64,000 nt of DNA from Bacteroidales bacterium 52_46 (GTDB lineage Bacteria > Bacteroidota > Bacteroidia > Bacteroidales > Muribaculaceae). Below the pieces are notes generated by a model. That model worked only from the letters and a program-made list of their open reading frames with translations, was not told where the DNA came from and did no database searches. Each line of letters opens with the position of its first letter. The first letter of the stretch is position 1. Location of the stretch: the NCBI GenBank assembly GCA_001915385.1, contig MNQK01000028.1, positions 62,001-126,000 on the forward strand, read 5' to 3'. This document shows, piece after piece, positions 16,901-26,118 of this stretch. A program made the translations under genes and the position numbers.

Positions 16901-17884
16901 TCAGAATTTGTAGCCGGCTTTGGCTATGAGGGCTTTGTCGTTGTCGATAGTGGAGCCGAGGGTGGTGAGCATGTCGCCTACGATGCCTCCGTTGATGCCT
17001 ATCTTCATGGCGCGGAGCTGGCCTTCGGTGGAGAGTTTCTGACGGCCTCCGGCGAAGCGGAGATGGATAGAAGGGTGGACGAATCGGAATATCGCTATCG
17101 TGGTCAGGATTTCCTGCTCGGTGAGTGGCGGAGTGTCGGCCAGCGGGGTGCCGGGGATGGGTATGAGTATGTTGATCGGAATCGATACCGGCTCGATGTC
17201 GCGCAGTGCGAGTGCGAATTCCACACGCTGGCACGGTGTCTCGCCCATGCCGATTATGCCTCCCGAACATATTTCGAGTCCGGCCTCGCGGGCTGCGCGG
17301 ATAGTGGCTATCTTGTCCTCATGGGTGTGGGTAGAGCATAGTGAGGGGAAGAATGAGGGGGCAGTCTCGAGGTTGCAGTGATAGCGGACGGCGCCTGCCT
17401 GACGCACTTTGCGGAGGTCGTCGAGGTCGAGCAGCCCGAGCGACGCGCACGTGAGCATGGGTGTCTCGTCGGTGACACGGCGGAGCATGGAGCAGATGGC
17501 GTCGAGCGATTTGCCCTTGGCCGCCTTGCCGCTCGTGACGAGCGAGAAGCGGCGTATGCCTTTTGCCGCGTTGTAGCGTGCGAGGGTCATGCATTCCTCT
17601 TCGGGTATGATGGGGTAGGTGTCGCAACCTGTGGTCCAGTGTGCCGATTGCGCGCACCATTTACAGTTTTCGGGACAGCGCCCCGAGCGGGCGTTGATTA
17701 TGGAGCAGGAGTCGAATTCGTCGGAGCACAGGGCGGTCGTGATGTCGGCGGCCGCGTCGCAGAGTGCGTCGAAGTCGGCGTCAAGCAGTGAATAGGCTTC
17801 GGCGGAGGTGATGACGCCTCCGCCGATTATCCTGTCTTTAATGTCGGTGAGTGATGAATTATCCATTTGTTCAGTCGAAGTCAT
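16901..17884 (-). CDS. bioB: Biotin synthase
   Basis: Radical SAM enzyme that inserts sulfur into dethiobiotin. The [4Fe-4S] motif is CPENCKWC (Cys70, Cys74, Cys77); YHCNLETAPSFF, GGIIGMGET, NILIPIPGTP and LRFAGGR match BioB signatures, and the Arg in RFAGGR is the usual [2Fe-2S] ligand. 327 residues is full length. It starts three bases after the cysK stop, so it is the last gene of a metY-cysK-bioB run. No other biotin genes are in the window. The link to cysteine synthesis fits the need for sulfur to rebuild the BioB clusters. Confidence 0.96.
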   Translation of the reverse strand: MTSTEQMDNSSLTDIKDRIIGGGVITSAEAYSLLDADFDALCDAAADITTALCSDEFDSCSIINARSGRCPENCKWCAQSAHWTTGCDTYPIIPEEECMTLARYNAAKGIRRFSLVTSGKAAKGKSLDAICSMLRRVTDETPMLTCASLGLLDLDDLRKVRQAGAVRYHCNLETAPSFFPSLCSTHTHEDKIATIRAAREAGLEICSGGIIGMGETPCQRVEFALALRDIEPVSIPINILIPIPGTPLADTPPLTEQEILTTIAIFRFVHPSIHLRFAGGRQKLSTEGQLRAMKIGINGGIVGDMLTTLGSTIDNDKALIAKAGYKF

Positions 17885-17887
17885 GAA

Positions 17888-18820
17888 TCAGTCGAAGTCG
17901 TAGAGGGGTGTTGAAAGATAGCGTTCGCCGGTGTCGGGGAGAATGACAACGATTGTTTTCCCCTCGTTTTCGGGGCGTCGCGCCACTTCTATCGCGGCGT
18001 AGAGCGCGGCGCCGGAGGAGATGCCTACAAGGAGTCCTTCGCGCGAGGCGAGGCGTGCGGTGTCGAATGCCTGGGAGTCGGTGACGGTGATGATTTCGTC
18101 GACAGCGTCGCGGTGGAAGTTGGCGGGTACAAATCCGGCGCCGATGCCCTGTATCTTATGCGGACCGGCCGGTTTGCCCGACAATACAGCCGAGCCGGCA
18201 GGCTCCACGCCTATGGTGTGGATGGCGGGGTTGTGGGCCTTGAGGCCTTCCGAGGTGCCGCTTAGAGTGCCGCCGGTGCCTACCGCCGACACGAATATGT
18301 CGACTTTGCCGTCGGTGTCAAACCATATTTCCTCGGCCGTGGAGTTGCGGTGGGCTTCAGGATTTGCAGGGTTGTCGAACTGCGAGGGGATGTAGGCTCC
18401 GGGTGTGGAGTTCCTGATTTCCTCGGCCTTGGCTATGGCACCGGCCATGCCCTGCGCCCCCGGTGTGAGCACTATCTCGGCGCCGAGAGCACGGAGCAGT
18501 TTGCGGCGCTCGATGCTCATGGTGTCGGGCATGGTGAGGATGATGCGGTAGCCTTTGATTGCCGCCACCCAGGCGAGGCCGATGCCGGTATTGCCCGAGG
18601 TAGGCTCGACGATAAGTCCGCCGGGGCGTAGTTCGCCGGCACGTTCGGCCGCCTCAATCATGGCGAACCCGACGCGGTCTTTCACGGAACCGCCGGGGTT
18701 GAAATATTCCACTTTGGCGAGGAGTCTCGCCTTGAGGTTTTCGATTTTCTCTATGCGTTTCAGTTCTACGAGCGGCGTGTTGCCGATGAGCTGGGTCATA
18801 TCGTCGTATATGCGTGCCAT
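17888..18820 (-). CDS. cysK: Cysteine synthase A (O-acetylserine sulfhydrylase)
   Basis: PLP enzyme making cysteine from O-acetylserine and sulfide. PLP Lys47 lies in [12 protein letters not shown]; the phosphate and substrate loop [12 protein letters not shown] (about 73-84) and the C-terminal [11 protein letters not shown] loop are present. 310 residues is typical of CysK. It lies 25 bases downstream of the metY-like gene and three bases upstream of bioB, so the three genes are very likely one transcript. CysK rather than CysM is favoured by length and by the [14 protein letters not shown] segment. Confidence 0.95.
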   Translation of the reverse strand: MARIYDDMTQLIGNTPLVELKRIEKIENLKARLLAKVEYFNPGGSVKDRVGFAMIEAAERAGELRPGGLIVEPTSGNTGIGLAWVAAIKGYRIILTMPDTMSIERRKLLRALGAEIVLTPGAQGMAGAIAKAEEIRNSTPGAYIPSQFDNPANPEAHRNSTAEEIWFDTDGKVDIFVSAVGTGGTLSGTSEGLKAHNPAIHTIGVEPAGSAVLSGKPAGPHKIQGIGAGFVPANFHRDAVDEIITVTDSQAFDTARLASREGLLVGISSGAALYAAIEVARRPENEGKTIVVILPDTGERYLSTPLYDFD

Positions 18821-18845
18821 AGGATGCTATATTTTGTGGGTAATG

Positions 18846-20138
18846 TTATACTTTTTCGAGAGCCTGCGCGAGGTCGGCGATGAGGTCGTCGACATGCTCG
18901 GTGCCGATGCTCAGGCGCACGGTAGTGGGGGTGATGTGCTGCTGTGCGAGTTCTTCGGGAGTCATCTGTGAGTGGGTAGTGGTGTAGGGGTGGATAACGA
19001 GGCTCTTGACGTCGGCCACGTTGGCGAGGAGCGAGAAGATTTCGAGCGAGTCGATAAAGCGCCATGTGGACTCTACGTCGCCGTCGATTTCAAAAGTGAA
19101 GATAGAGCCTGCACCGTTGGGATAGAGCTTGAGGTAGAGGTCGTGGTCGGGGTGGTCGGGGAGCGAGGGGTGGTTGACTTTGCGTACCTTGGGATGATTT
19201 TTGAGGAAGTCGACCACACGGAGGGCGTTGTAGACGTGGCGCTCGACGCGCAGCGAGAGAGTCTCGAGTCCCTGGAGCAGAATGAAGGCGTTGAAGGGGG
19301 AGATGGCGGCGCCGGTGTCGCGCAGGATAACGCAGCGGATACGGTCGACGAACGCCGAGCGGCCTGCCACGTCGGCGAATACGGCACCATGGTAGCTGGG
19401 GTCGGGCGCGGCGATGGTGGGGAATTTGTCGGCGTTGGCTTTCCAATCGAAGTTGCCGGAGTCGACGATTACGCCGCCGAGGCTTGAGCCGTGGCCGCCG
19501 ATGAATTTGGTGGCGGAGTGCACGACGATGTCGGCGCCGTGCTCGATAGGACGCATGAGGTATGGGGTGCCGAACGTATTGTCGATAATCAGCGGAATGT
19601 TGTGGCGGTGGGCCACTTCGGCTACGGCGTCGATGTCGAGCACTTCGGAGTTGGGGTTGCCGAAAGTCTCGGCGTAGAGGCAGCGGGTGTCGGGGGTGAT
19701 TGCAGCCTCAAGCGCCTCCAGGTCGCGGAAATTGACGATAGTGTTCCTTACGCCCTGGGCGTGGAGGGTATGGGTGATGAGGTTGAAGGAACCGCCGTAG
19801 AGATTGTCGGCTGCCACGATATGCGTGCCGGGCAGAAGGATATTCTGCAGCGCGTAGGTTACGGCGGCAGCGCCCGATGCTACGGCAAGGGCTGCCACAC
19901 CCCCTTCGAGGGCTGCCACGCGGCGCTCGAACACGTCCTCGGTCGGGTTGGTCAGACGGCCGTAGATGTTGCCCGGCTCTTTGAGCGCGAAGCGGTCGGC
20001 GGCGTTCTGCGAGTTGCTGAATACGTAGGAGGTAGTCTGATATATAGGTACTGCGCGCGCGTCGGTGGCGGGATCGGGGGTTTCCTGTCCGGCGTGGAGC
20101 TGTATTGTCTCGAAGCGGTATTTACGATTTGCTGTCAT
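18846..20138 (-). CDS. metY: O-acetylhomoserine sulfhydrylase family enzyme
   Basis: Cys/Met-metabolism PLP enzyme (fold type I). It most likely makes homocysteine (or takes part in cysteine synthesis) from O-acetylhomoserine and sulfide. PLP Lys211 lies in VVHSATKFIGGHGSSLGG; the N-terminal TIQLHAGQETDP-like segment and the 430-residue length match the OAH sulfhydrylase group rather than the shorter cystathionine gamma-synthases. It is the first gene of the metY-cysK-bioB operon, with a promoter directly upstream. Without substrate tests, OAH versus OAS or a MetZ-type activity cannot be separated. Confidence 0.9.
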   Translation of the reverse strand: MTANRKYRFETIQLHAGQETPDPATDARAVPIYQTTSYVFSNSQNAADRFALKEPGNIYGRLTNPTEDVFERRVAALEGGVAALAVASGAAAVTYALQNILLPGTHIVAADNLYGGSFNLITHTLHAQGVRNTIVNFRDLEALEAAITPDTRCLYAETFGNPNSEVLDIDAVAEVAHRHNIPLIIDNTFGTPYLMRPIEHGADIVVHSATKFIGGHGSSLGGVIVDSGNFDWKANADKFPTIAAPDPSYHGAVFADVAGRSAFVDRIRCVILRDTGAAISPFNAFILLQGLETLSLRVERHVYNALRVVDFLKNHPKVRKVNHPSLPDHPDHDLYLKLYPNGAGSIFTFEIDGDVESTWRFIDSLEIFSLLANVADVKSLVIHPYTTTHSQMTPEELAQQHITPTTVRLSIGTEHVDDLIADLAQALEKV

Positions 20139-20166
20139 AATAGATGATTTTAATTTAAATATGACG

Positions 20167-20198
20167 CAAAGTTAGATAACCGATGAGAAATAATCAAT
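20167..20198 (-). promoter_or_regulatory. Promoter of the metY-cysK-bioB operon
   Basis: Minus strand ATTG, 20 bases, TAACTTTG (-7 box at 20167-20174), 28 bases before the metY start. I see no SAM- or cobalamin-riboswitch structure in this short leader. Confidence 0.65.
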
Positions 20199-20230
20199 TT
20201 TTTTATAAAAATAATAGCTAATTATATCAG

Positions 20231-21511
20231 TCAGTATACCGCGATTTTTTTATTGCCCACAATATATATGCCAGCCGGGAGACCGGTCACGGCATCGGCC
20301 GGAGAAATATTGTGGCGGAGCATGGTGCCGCTGATTGTGTAGACGTTGACGGCACGAGGACTGTCGTCGATTGTTACGTCGGCGACGCCTGTTGGAATAT
20401 TGCCTTTGACAACGGCTATTGATTTGGTGGTGTAGTCGAATTCCACAATGTAGGTGCCCGGTACGAAATTGGCAGGGTACCATGCGTTGGAGGTGCCGCC
20501 GGAGGCGAATGTCGAGTACGGCATCCATGTTTTTTCAGGGGCGGCTACGCGTGAGGTAGGGGGCGCATAGCGTATATTCCGGTTGACAGTATCCCAGTCG
20601 GTTGAGGTGGTGCCGAGTTTCGTGACGAAACTGAACTCACCGTTGCCTGCGAGATTTACCTCGTAGTAGTAGGTCTTGCCGTCGGGTATCTCGGTAAACT
20701 GTATGCCGCTTATGCCGTAGTCGGGCTGCCACTCGTGTCCTTGTATCTGTCCGATTAGAATGGGTAGTGCCGGAGTGTTGACGGGAGCTATTCCGGTGGC
20801 GGATATTTCCTCTGCGGAACTTACATCGGCAACCGCCTTGAGGGCTACATAATTGACAGCCGCCGGCTTCAGATCGGTGAAATAAAATGTGCCACGCATG
20901 ATGCCTGACGTATAGTATGTGCTGATAGTGCCGTCGGACAGTGTCAGCTCCTGCCGGGCGTTGTTGCCGTGGTAGTCGGTATAATATGCAGTGACGACGT
21001 ATTCTGTCGGTATCGGAGCAGTACCGGGACCGAAATATTCGAGAGAAAATGTCAGTTCGCCGGTTTCTGGAGAAGTGCCGACGGTGGATACGATGTTGAG
21101 TTCAAGGCCGGGTTTTGTGGGAATGGAGGAGCCGCCTTCAATTTTAAGTGTCATTGCCACGGGGTCGAATATTAAAGTGGCATTGTACAATATGCCTCCC
21201 CCTTCGATACTCAGATTGGAGCCGGGGTTGCTCAGTTGTTTTTCGGAATTCGGAGTTATGCCGCCTTGTCCGTCGGCTCCGCCAAATATGTATTTGTCCT
21301 GGCCCGATGCACCTGAGGTGTATTTGGAACTGTATATCTTGAAGTCGCTGTTTATTTTCCCTACTTCAGCCTCATACTTTCCGTCGACATACTTGAAGTA
21401 TATTTTCTCGTTGGATTGAATGAAGTCGATATAGTAATCAAAATCGGATTGTGCCGCGATATCCGTGACAGCCATTATGACAAAAGCGAACAGCAGGTAG
21501 AATTTTTTCAT
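20231..21511 (-). CDS. Secreted SusE/F-like protein with C-terminal sorting tail
   Basis: 426 residues with a signal peptide (1-20, cleavage near DIAAQ). The middle part is beta-rich with fibronectin- and SusE/SusF-like features such as EYVVTAYYTD, GNGEFSFVTKLG and VPGTYIVEFDYTTKSIAV. The end, VYTISGTMLRHNIS...GLPAGIYIVGNKKIAVY, is a type A-like sorting or anchoring tail, suggesting export to the cell surface. No SusC/SusD genes are nearby, so a glycan-binding role is only inferred. It stands alone, 92 bases downstream of the metY start, on the same strand. Confidence 0.8.
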   Translation of the reverse strand: MKKFYLLFAFVIMAVTDIAAQSDFDYYIDFIQSNEKIYFKYVDGKYEAEVGKINSDFKIYSSKYTSGASGQDKYIFGGADGQGGITPNSEKQLSNPGSNLSIEGGGILYNATLIFDPVAMTLKIEGGSSIPTKPGLELNIVSTVGTSPETGELTFSLEYFGPGTAPIPTEYVVTAYYTDYHGNNARQELTLSDGTISTYYTSGIMRGTFYFTDLKPAAVNYVALKAVADVSSAEEISATGIAPVNTPALPILIGQIQGHEWQPDYGISGIQFTEIPDGKTYYYEVNLAGNGEFSFVTKLGTTSTDWDTVNRNIRYAPPTSRVAAPEKTWMPYSTFASGGTSNAWYPANFVPGTYIVEFDYTTKSIAVVKGNIPTGVADVTIDDSPRAVNVYTISGTMLRHNISPADAVTGLPAGIYIVGNKKIAVY

Positions 21512-21638
21512 AGTACGTGCGTTTTTTTACAAGATGAAAAATATGAGTTTATTGCGTGGGGAGAATATAGCCATCCCTTTATATTTATTAACGCGGCGGC
21601 CGAAGGAATGTTCGCGAGGGGGCAGACTGTATCGAGGC

Positions 21639-21674
21639 AAAAAAAGCGGTCGCCCTTTTAAAGGGCAACCGCTT
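21639..21674 (-). terminator. Intrinsic terminator of the tRNA-Arg unit
   Basis: On the minus strand a 12-bp stem, AAGCGGTTGCCC pairing with GGGCGACCGCTT (one wobble), is followed by a T-run. It lies directly downstream of the second tRNA gene read. Confidence 0.9.
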
Positions 21675-21677
21675 ATG

Positions 21678-21751
21678 TGACTCCTACAGGATTCAAACCT
21701 GTAACCTTCTGATCCGTAGTCAGATGCTCTATTCAGTTGAGCTAAGGAGCC
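21678..21751 (-). tRNA. tRNA-Arg (ACG), copy 1
   Basis: 74 nt cloverleaf: acceptor GGCTCCT/AGGAGTC, D-arm AGCTCAACTGAATAGAGC, anticodon loop CTACGGA between TCTGA and TCAGA, T-arm with TTTGAAT loop. Anticodon ACG. No CCA is encoded. Nearly identical to the copy 32 bases away. Confidence 0.95.
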
Positions 21752-21783
21752 GTGGTATTAAAATAGGCAATAATCGTGATTTG

Positions 21784-21857
21784 TGACTCCTACAGGATTC
21801 AAACCTGTAACCTTCTGATCCGTAGTCAGATGCTCTATTCAGTTGAGCTAAGGAGCC
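21784..21857 (-). tRNA. tRNA-Arg (ACG), copy 2
   Basis: Same 74 nt sequence and fold as the copy at 21678-21751. Read on the minus strand it is the first of the pair, so both belong to one transcript started at the promoter at 21881-21912. Confidence 0.95.
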
Positions 21858-21880
21858 CTGCCTTGGTGGCTTTGCGGTTG

Positions 21881-21912
21881 CAAAGATACAACCTTTTTCT
21901 TGATTGCACAAT
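21881..21912 (-). promoter_or_regulatory. Promoter of the tRNA-Arg pair
   Basis: Minus strand ATTG, 20 bases, TATCTTTG (21881-21888), 24 bases before the first tRNA. Confidence 0.7.
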
Positions 21913-22261
21913 ATTTTTTGTGAATTTTTTTGCGAAAATTTGTATTGCCGTATGAATAAATCATTTAAAGGTGTAAGATTGTTAATAGTGAGGATTATGC
22001 CGACCGATTGCCTGAGTGTGTTGTAAAATAGATATGAGGCGGATTGATGATGCCTACGGCAACATCATGCAGCATGATGTCTTTCGTCCCGGCCAAGTCA
22101 CTTTCGTGCCATGACCGGGTTAATCATATAGATGATGCCTGCGGCATCGTTGCTACCCGATGCTGTTTACTTGAAGGGGTGCAGACGGTTTTCGGTGCAT
22201 TTTGTGGATGATTCAGGGTGTCGCAGGTGATTTTTTACTTTCGATTTTATATTAATATTGT
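21913..22261. other. Gene-free region with imperfect palindromes
   Basis: About 350 bases without a convincing gene. Two related palindromic patches share gatgatgcct-(a/g)cggca (about 22047-22061 and 22132-22150), and atcatgcagcatgat (22064-22078) is a perfect palindrome. Nothing else recognised. Confidence 0.4.
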
Positions 22262-22269
22262 TATATTTG
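22262..22269 (+). promoter_or_regulatory. Promoter -7 box of the 5'-nucleotidase gene
   Basis: TATATTTG, 28 bases before the ATG. The -33 box is weak (TTTC around 22239). Confidence 0.5.
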
Positions 22270-22297
22270 CTGATATGAATTATAAAAACCTGATTAT

Positions 22298-23800
22298 ATG
22301 ATACGAGCATTAAGAAAGTCAGTATTGTTGACCGCGGCAATCGCTGCGGGGGCGGCATTCAGTGTATCGGCCGAGCACCTGGTGATACTCCATACCAACG
22401 ACACGCATTCGCAGATTGATCCCGAGAGCCATGATCTGGGCGGGGTGATGCGTCGCAAGGCTGTGATTGACAGCGTGAGGGGCGCTGAAAAGAATGTGCT
22501 GCTTGTCGATGCGGGCGATGTGGTGCAGGGCACGCTGTATTTCAACCTGTATCGCGGCGAAGTGGAGCATAAGGTGATGAACGCGCTCGGATATGACCTT
22601 GCCACATTGGGCAACCATGAGTTTGACAACGGGGCTGAGGAGCTTGCCGGATTGCTGCGCAATGACAACGCCACATGGATTTCAACCAATTATGATGTCG
22701 ACGACTCGGCGCTCGAAGGACTTGTCGTACCATACGTGGTGAAGGAATATGACGGCAAGAAGATTGGTGTGATGGCTCTCAATCTCGACCCCAAGGGCAT
22801 GATTTCAGACAGAAATGTCAAGGGAATAGATTATATGGACGTATATGAGGCGGCCGAACATACGGCATGGGCGTTGCGGCACAACGAGAAGGCCGATGTC
22901 GTCGTGGCGCTGACGCATATCGGATATTCTGACAATACGCGTGCCAATGACTCCATACTTGCCACGGTATCCCGGGACATAGATCTTATAATCGGCGGCC
23001 ACTCGCATACGCCGCTGAATCCCGCCGACCCAAAGTCGTTGCCTACGGTGATAAAGAATGCCGAGGGCAAAGATGTGGTGGTGGCGCAGCTCGCATCGAC
23101 GGGCACTTCGATAGGTAAGATTGACATAGACCTGGATGACAACACAATATCGTCGTCGGTGATACCGGTCGACAGCCGTCTTGACGGCAAGGTGGACGAG
23201 GAGTTGCTGGAACTGCTCGCTCCCTACCGCCATAAGGTGGACTCGCTGATGTCGATAAAGCTGGCCAAGGCGTCGGCGCCTCTTGACAAGCAGTCCATTA
23301 TAAATATTTTCTCGGACCTGGTGCTTGAACGTGGCAAGAAACTTGCCGGCGAACCTGTCGATATGGCCATACTCAACAACGGCGGTATACGAAACACGTT
23401 GCCGCAGGGTATGATTTCGGAGGGGCATGTGATAATGGTTCTTCCGTTTGAGAACACGATTGAGGTGGTGAAAATAAAGGGTGACGCGCTTGCAAAGGTG
23501 CTGGCACAGATGGGAAAACGCCCGATGAACGGTATAAGCGGCAATGCCGATGTGACATACAATCCGGAGACGGGCGAATGCACCGAAATAATCATCAACC
23601 GCAAGCCTCTCGACCCCGACAGGTATTATAATGTCGCTACCATCGACTATCTTGCCGAAGGCGGGGACTACCTCTCTGCGATGAAAGAGGGCGAGGTGAT
23701 AGCACGGAGTGAAAATGTGCTTTCGCGGGATATTACCAACGCACTGAAAAAGTTGAAAAAGACGTTGAAGCCGGATGTAACCGAGCGTCTGCATCATTGA
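22298..23800 (+). CDS. Periplasmic 5'-nucleotidase / UDP-sugar hydrolase family
   Basis: Metallophosphoesterase with a C-terminal 5_nucleotid_C domain that removes phosphate from nucleotides outside the cytoplasm. Residues 1-25 form a signal peptide ending in VSA. Metal motifs are LHTNDTHS (Asp35, His37), DAGDVVQG (Asp74), GNHEFDNG (Asn106, His107) and GGHSHT. The C-terminal half has NNGGIRNTLPQG and FENTIEVVKIKG, which form the substrate side. 500 residues with both domains is normal. A large inverted repeat follows 25 bases after the stop. Exact substrates (AMP, UDP-sugar, others) cannot be told. Confidence 0.93.
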   Translation: MIRALRKSVLLTAAIAAGAAFSVSAEHLVILHTNDTHSQIDPESHDLGGVMRRKAVIDSVRGAEKNVLLVDAGDVVQGTLYFNLYRGEVEHKVMNALGYDLATLGNHEFDNGAEELAGLLRNDNATWISTNYDVDDSALEGLVVPYVVKEYDGKKIGVMALNLDPKGMISDRNVKGIDYMDVYEAAEHTAWALRHNEKADVVVALTHIGYSDNTRANDSILATVSRDIDLIIGGHSHTPLNPADPKSLPTVIKNAEGKDVVVAQLASTGTSIGKIDIDLDDNTISSSVIPVDSRLDGKVDEELLELLAPYRHKVDSLMSIKLAKASAPLDKQSIINIFSDLVLERGKKLAGEPVDMAILNNGGIRNTLPQGMISEGHVIMVLPFENTIEVVKIKGDALAKVLAQMGKRPMNGISGNADVTYNPETGECTEIIINRKPLDPDRYYNVATIDYLAEGGDYLSAMKEGEVIARSENVLSRDITNALKKLKKTLKPDVTERLHH

Positions 23801-23825
23801 TTTATGCAGGCGCCGGCTTTTGCCT

Positions 23826-23925
23826 AAGTTGGGCTGAGTGGGGCGGGGGCGTCTCGCCCCCGTGGTATTATTGTAATGAAAGTTACCACGGGGGCGAGAC
23901 GCCCCCGCCCCACTCAGCTCAACTT
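23826..23925. repeat. Long inverted repeat, 42-bp arms
   Basis: Left arm 23826-23867 and right arm 23884-23925 pair over 42 bp with one G-T, around a 16-base loop. Each arm has an inner palindrome, GGGGGCGTCTCGCCCCC. It lies between the ends of two convergent genes and could act as a bidirectional terminator, but its size and GC-rich nested design look more like a mobile palindromic element. Confidence 0.85.
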
Positions 23926-23977
23926 GAGCAAACTGTATTGAATCGCGTCTCTGCAATGGGACGCTACCGGTGGTGCG

Positions 23978-25120
23978 CTATCTGTCTATGAGGAAGGTGA
24001 TGTAGAGGGGGTAGTGGTCGGAGGATTTAATGTCGCCGCGACGGTATCTTATCGGGGTAAGGTCGCCCTGATAGAGGGTGTGGTCGATGTTGAAGAAGAA
24101 GCGGTCGCTGTGGTAGGTGATGACGGGGCCAGTGGCGATAGAGCGGAATACGGATTTCATGGTGCGTCCGAGAAGGCGGCGCATCGGATAGCATCCGGCT
24201 ATGTCGTTGAAGTCGCCTGAGAGGATAACGTTGCGGTAGCCGAGTGAGTCGAGCTGGTGGCGAAGCATGTCGGCCTGGGCGGCGCGCAGTTTGAAGGCGT
24301 CGGTGAGTTTGTGGTAGATGATGAGTCCGGCATCGGTCATGTTGCCCGACACGGAGCCGTCGGTTATCTGATGGTATACGATTTTGTCCTCCTCGTTGAG
24401 TCCGAATGACTGGAGGTGCACGCTGACTACAAGTATGGTGTCGCTCCCTACGGTCACTTCGGCAGCCTGCCAGCCGGAATGGGGCGACGGCGGCTGCTCG
24501 AGAGAAATTTCGCGGAGCGGGTATTTGGATAGGATTGATACCATTTTCTCCTCCTCCGACGCGAAATACGGGTATACCTCATTGATGGAGTCAATCTGTG
24601 CGTCGGTGAGACATCTTGCGGGCATGTCGACGAGCATTCCCACTTCCTGAAGGCAGATTATATCGGCTCCTGACCGGATTATGGCGGTGGCCGTACGGTT
24701 GGTGCTGTCGGGATAGCAGTTCTCGTCGTCGGCAAATCCGAATGTGTTGTAGCTCATGAATCTGACGATTTCGCTGTCGTCGCTGACCTCGTGGTGGCTG
24801 GAAAACGGATGCACCGGAAACCAGTTGCCTATCGCGGGTATGGAGCACAGCAGCGCAATCCATTGAACGACGGCTATACGCTTGCTGATGAACAGGTTGA
24901 TAAGCCCGAGCAACACATCGGTTATGACGAGGAAAGGGAACGCCATTGCGAGAAGGGAGGGCCATGTCATTTTCTCGGGATTGATGAGCCCGCTGTTGGC
25001 AGAAATGACTGTCGTGACAGCGACGGCGACTGTCATGGCGAGCCATAACCATTTTATGACAGTGGCGGCGCGTGACATTGTGCTGCGTGATTTTTTTTCG
25101 GATGTGTGGTTGTCGGTCAT
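23978..25120 (-). CDS. Endonuclease/exonuclease/phosphatase (EEP) family membrane protein
   Basis: 380 residues. Three N-terminal membrane segments (near 22-42, 53-75 and 80-98) are followed by an EEP domain with SYNTFGF, IICLQEVG (catalytic Glu), VSVHLQS, LSGDFNDI and the final SSDHYPLYI (catalytic His). The domain hydrolyses phosphodiesters or phosphoesters; its placement after three helices suggests a periplasm-facing enzyme. Nucleic acid, lipid or sugar-phosphate substrates are all possible. It is the last gene of a minus-strand run with the two rhomboid genes; the gap to the upstream rhomboid gene is 95 bases. Confidence 0.88.
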   Translation of the reverse strand: MTDNHTSEKKSRSTMSRAATVIKWLWLAMTVAVAVTTVISANSGLINPEKMTWPSLLAMAFPFLVITDVLLGLINLFISKRIAVVQWIALLCSIPAIGNWFPVHPFSSHHEVSDDSEIVRFMSYNTFGFADDENCYPDSTNRTATAIIRSGADIICLQEVGMLVDMPARCLTDAQIDSINEVYPYFASEEEKMVSILSKYPLREISLEQPPSPHSGWQAAEVTVGSDTILVVSVHLQSFGLNEEDKIVYHQITDGSVSGNMTDAGLIIYHKLTDAFKLRAAQADMLRHQLDSLGYRNVILSGDFNDIAGCYPMRRLLGRTMKSVFRSIATGPVITYHSDRFFFNIDHTLYQGDLTPIRYRRGDIKSSDHYPLYITFLIDR

Positions 25121-25215
25121 TTTTGCAGGAGTTGTAAGTATATGAAGGCCGGGACAGGTGGTGAGGGAAAATCCCGGTTGATGAGTGATGGCGAGGGGAC
25201 GCGGGAGCGTTCCGT

Positions 25216-26118
25216 TTATTTCACCCGCCGGCTTATCTCGAACAGGCGTCGACGCTCGTCGGCTGTCAGGGCAGTGTAGCCTGAATGCTTTATCTTGTCA
25301 AGTATGGCGTCGAGATTGCGTCGGTCGTCAGCTTCGGAGTGTGATGAAGATGCTGCGCGGTCGTCGGATTTCTTCGGCTTGAATCTGAAACGAGCTTTTT
25401 CCCGTCGCCGCGGTGTATTGCGGGTAAACATGCGTCTGAAAAGAGTAACAATACTGTCGTACATCCGGTTCACGGGGCGCGTGATGTCTATGCCCTTGCT
25501 GAACAGGTAGCCGAAAATGCAACCCATTGCTATTCCGCCGAAATGGGCAATATGCGCTCCGGCGTTGTCGCCTACGAGTCCGAGGGCGAAAAGCAGTACG
25601 GCCGTTATGGCCACCCATTTGAGTTTCACGCTTCCGATAAAGAGGAACGAGATGCGGAAGTCGGGCATCATCATGGCAGTGGCAATCACTATGGCAATTA
25701 CCGAGGCGGATGCACCGAGCAGCCAGCCTCCGACGCTCACGAACAACTGCGCGCCTATAAGGTAGAACAGCGCCCCGGCTATGCCTCCGTAGAGATAAAG
25801 CCATACGAGCTGACGCGGCGAGCATCGCCACAGCATCATCTTGCCGAACCAGTAGAGCGTAAGAATGTTGAACAGGATATGGAACGGCGCGTAGTGGGTG
25901 AACATGTAGGTGATGACTGTCCACGGACGGTGTGCCACAAATTCGGGCACAGAGGGGAGGGCGAGGCAGTCGACCACCGAATTTATGTCCCAGCCGCCTA
26001 TCATGGCTATGATACCGAGCAGGCGCAGCAGAAGGAATACGGCGATATTCAATATCATCAGTATCCATAACGCTGACAGCGATTTGAGCCTGTAACGCAG
26101 ATCAGTAAATGCCGCCAT
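25216..26118 (-). CDS. Rhomboid-family intramembrane serine protease with C-terminal extension
   Basis: 300 residues. Six membrane segments span about 15-208, with the rhomboid signatures HILFN (His80, Asn84), GASAS (Ser137 as nucleophile) and AHFGG (His192). About 90 further residues form a charged tail ending LTADERRRLFEISRRV, a small C-terminal module often seen in Bacteroidota rhomboids. It cleaves membrane-spanning substrates within the bilayer; the substrates are unknown. The start overlaps the end of the second rhomboid gene by 17 bases, showing co-translation of the pair. Confidence 0.92.
   Translation of the reverse strand: MAAFTDLRYRLKSLSALWILMILNIAVFLLLRLLGIIAMIGGWDINSVVDCLALPSVPEFVAHRPWTVITYMFTHYAPFHILFNILTLYWFGKMMLWRCSPRQLVWLYLYGGIAGALFYLIGAQLFVSVGGWLLGASASVIAIVIATAMMMPDFRISFLFIGSVKLKWVAITAVLLFALGLVGDNAGAHIAHFGGIAMGCIFGYLFSKGIDITRPVNRMYDSIVTLFRRMFTRNTPRRREKARFRFKPKKSDDRAASSSHSEADDRRNLDAILDKIKHSGYTALTADERRRLFEISRRVK

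Noticed and set aside
20139..20200. SAM-type riboswitch before metY
   Set aside because: The leader is only about 20 bases and shows no riboswitch structure.
21729..21911. 60-codon frame over a tRNA-Arg gene
   Set aside because: It is read through the tRNA and its promoter; an artefact of the tRNA sequence.
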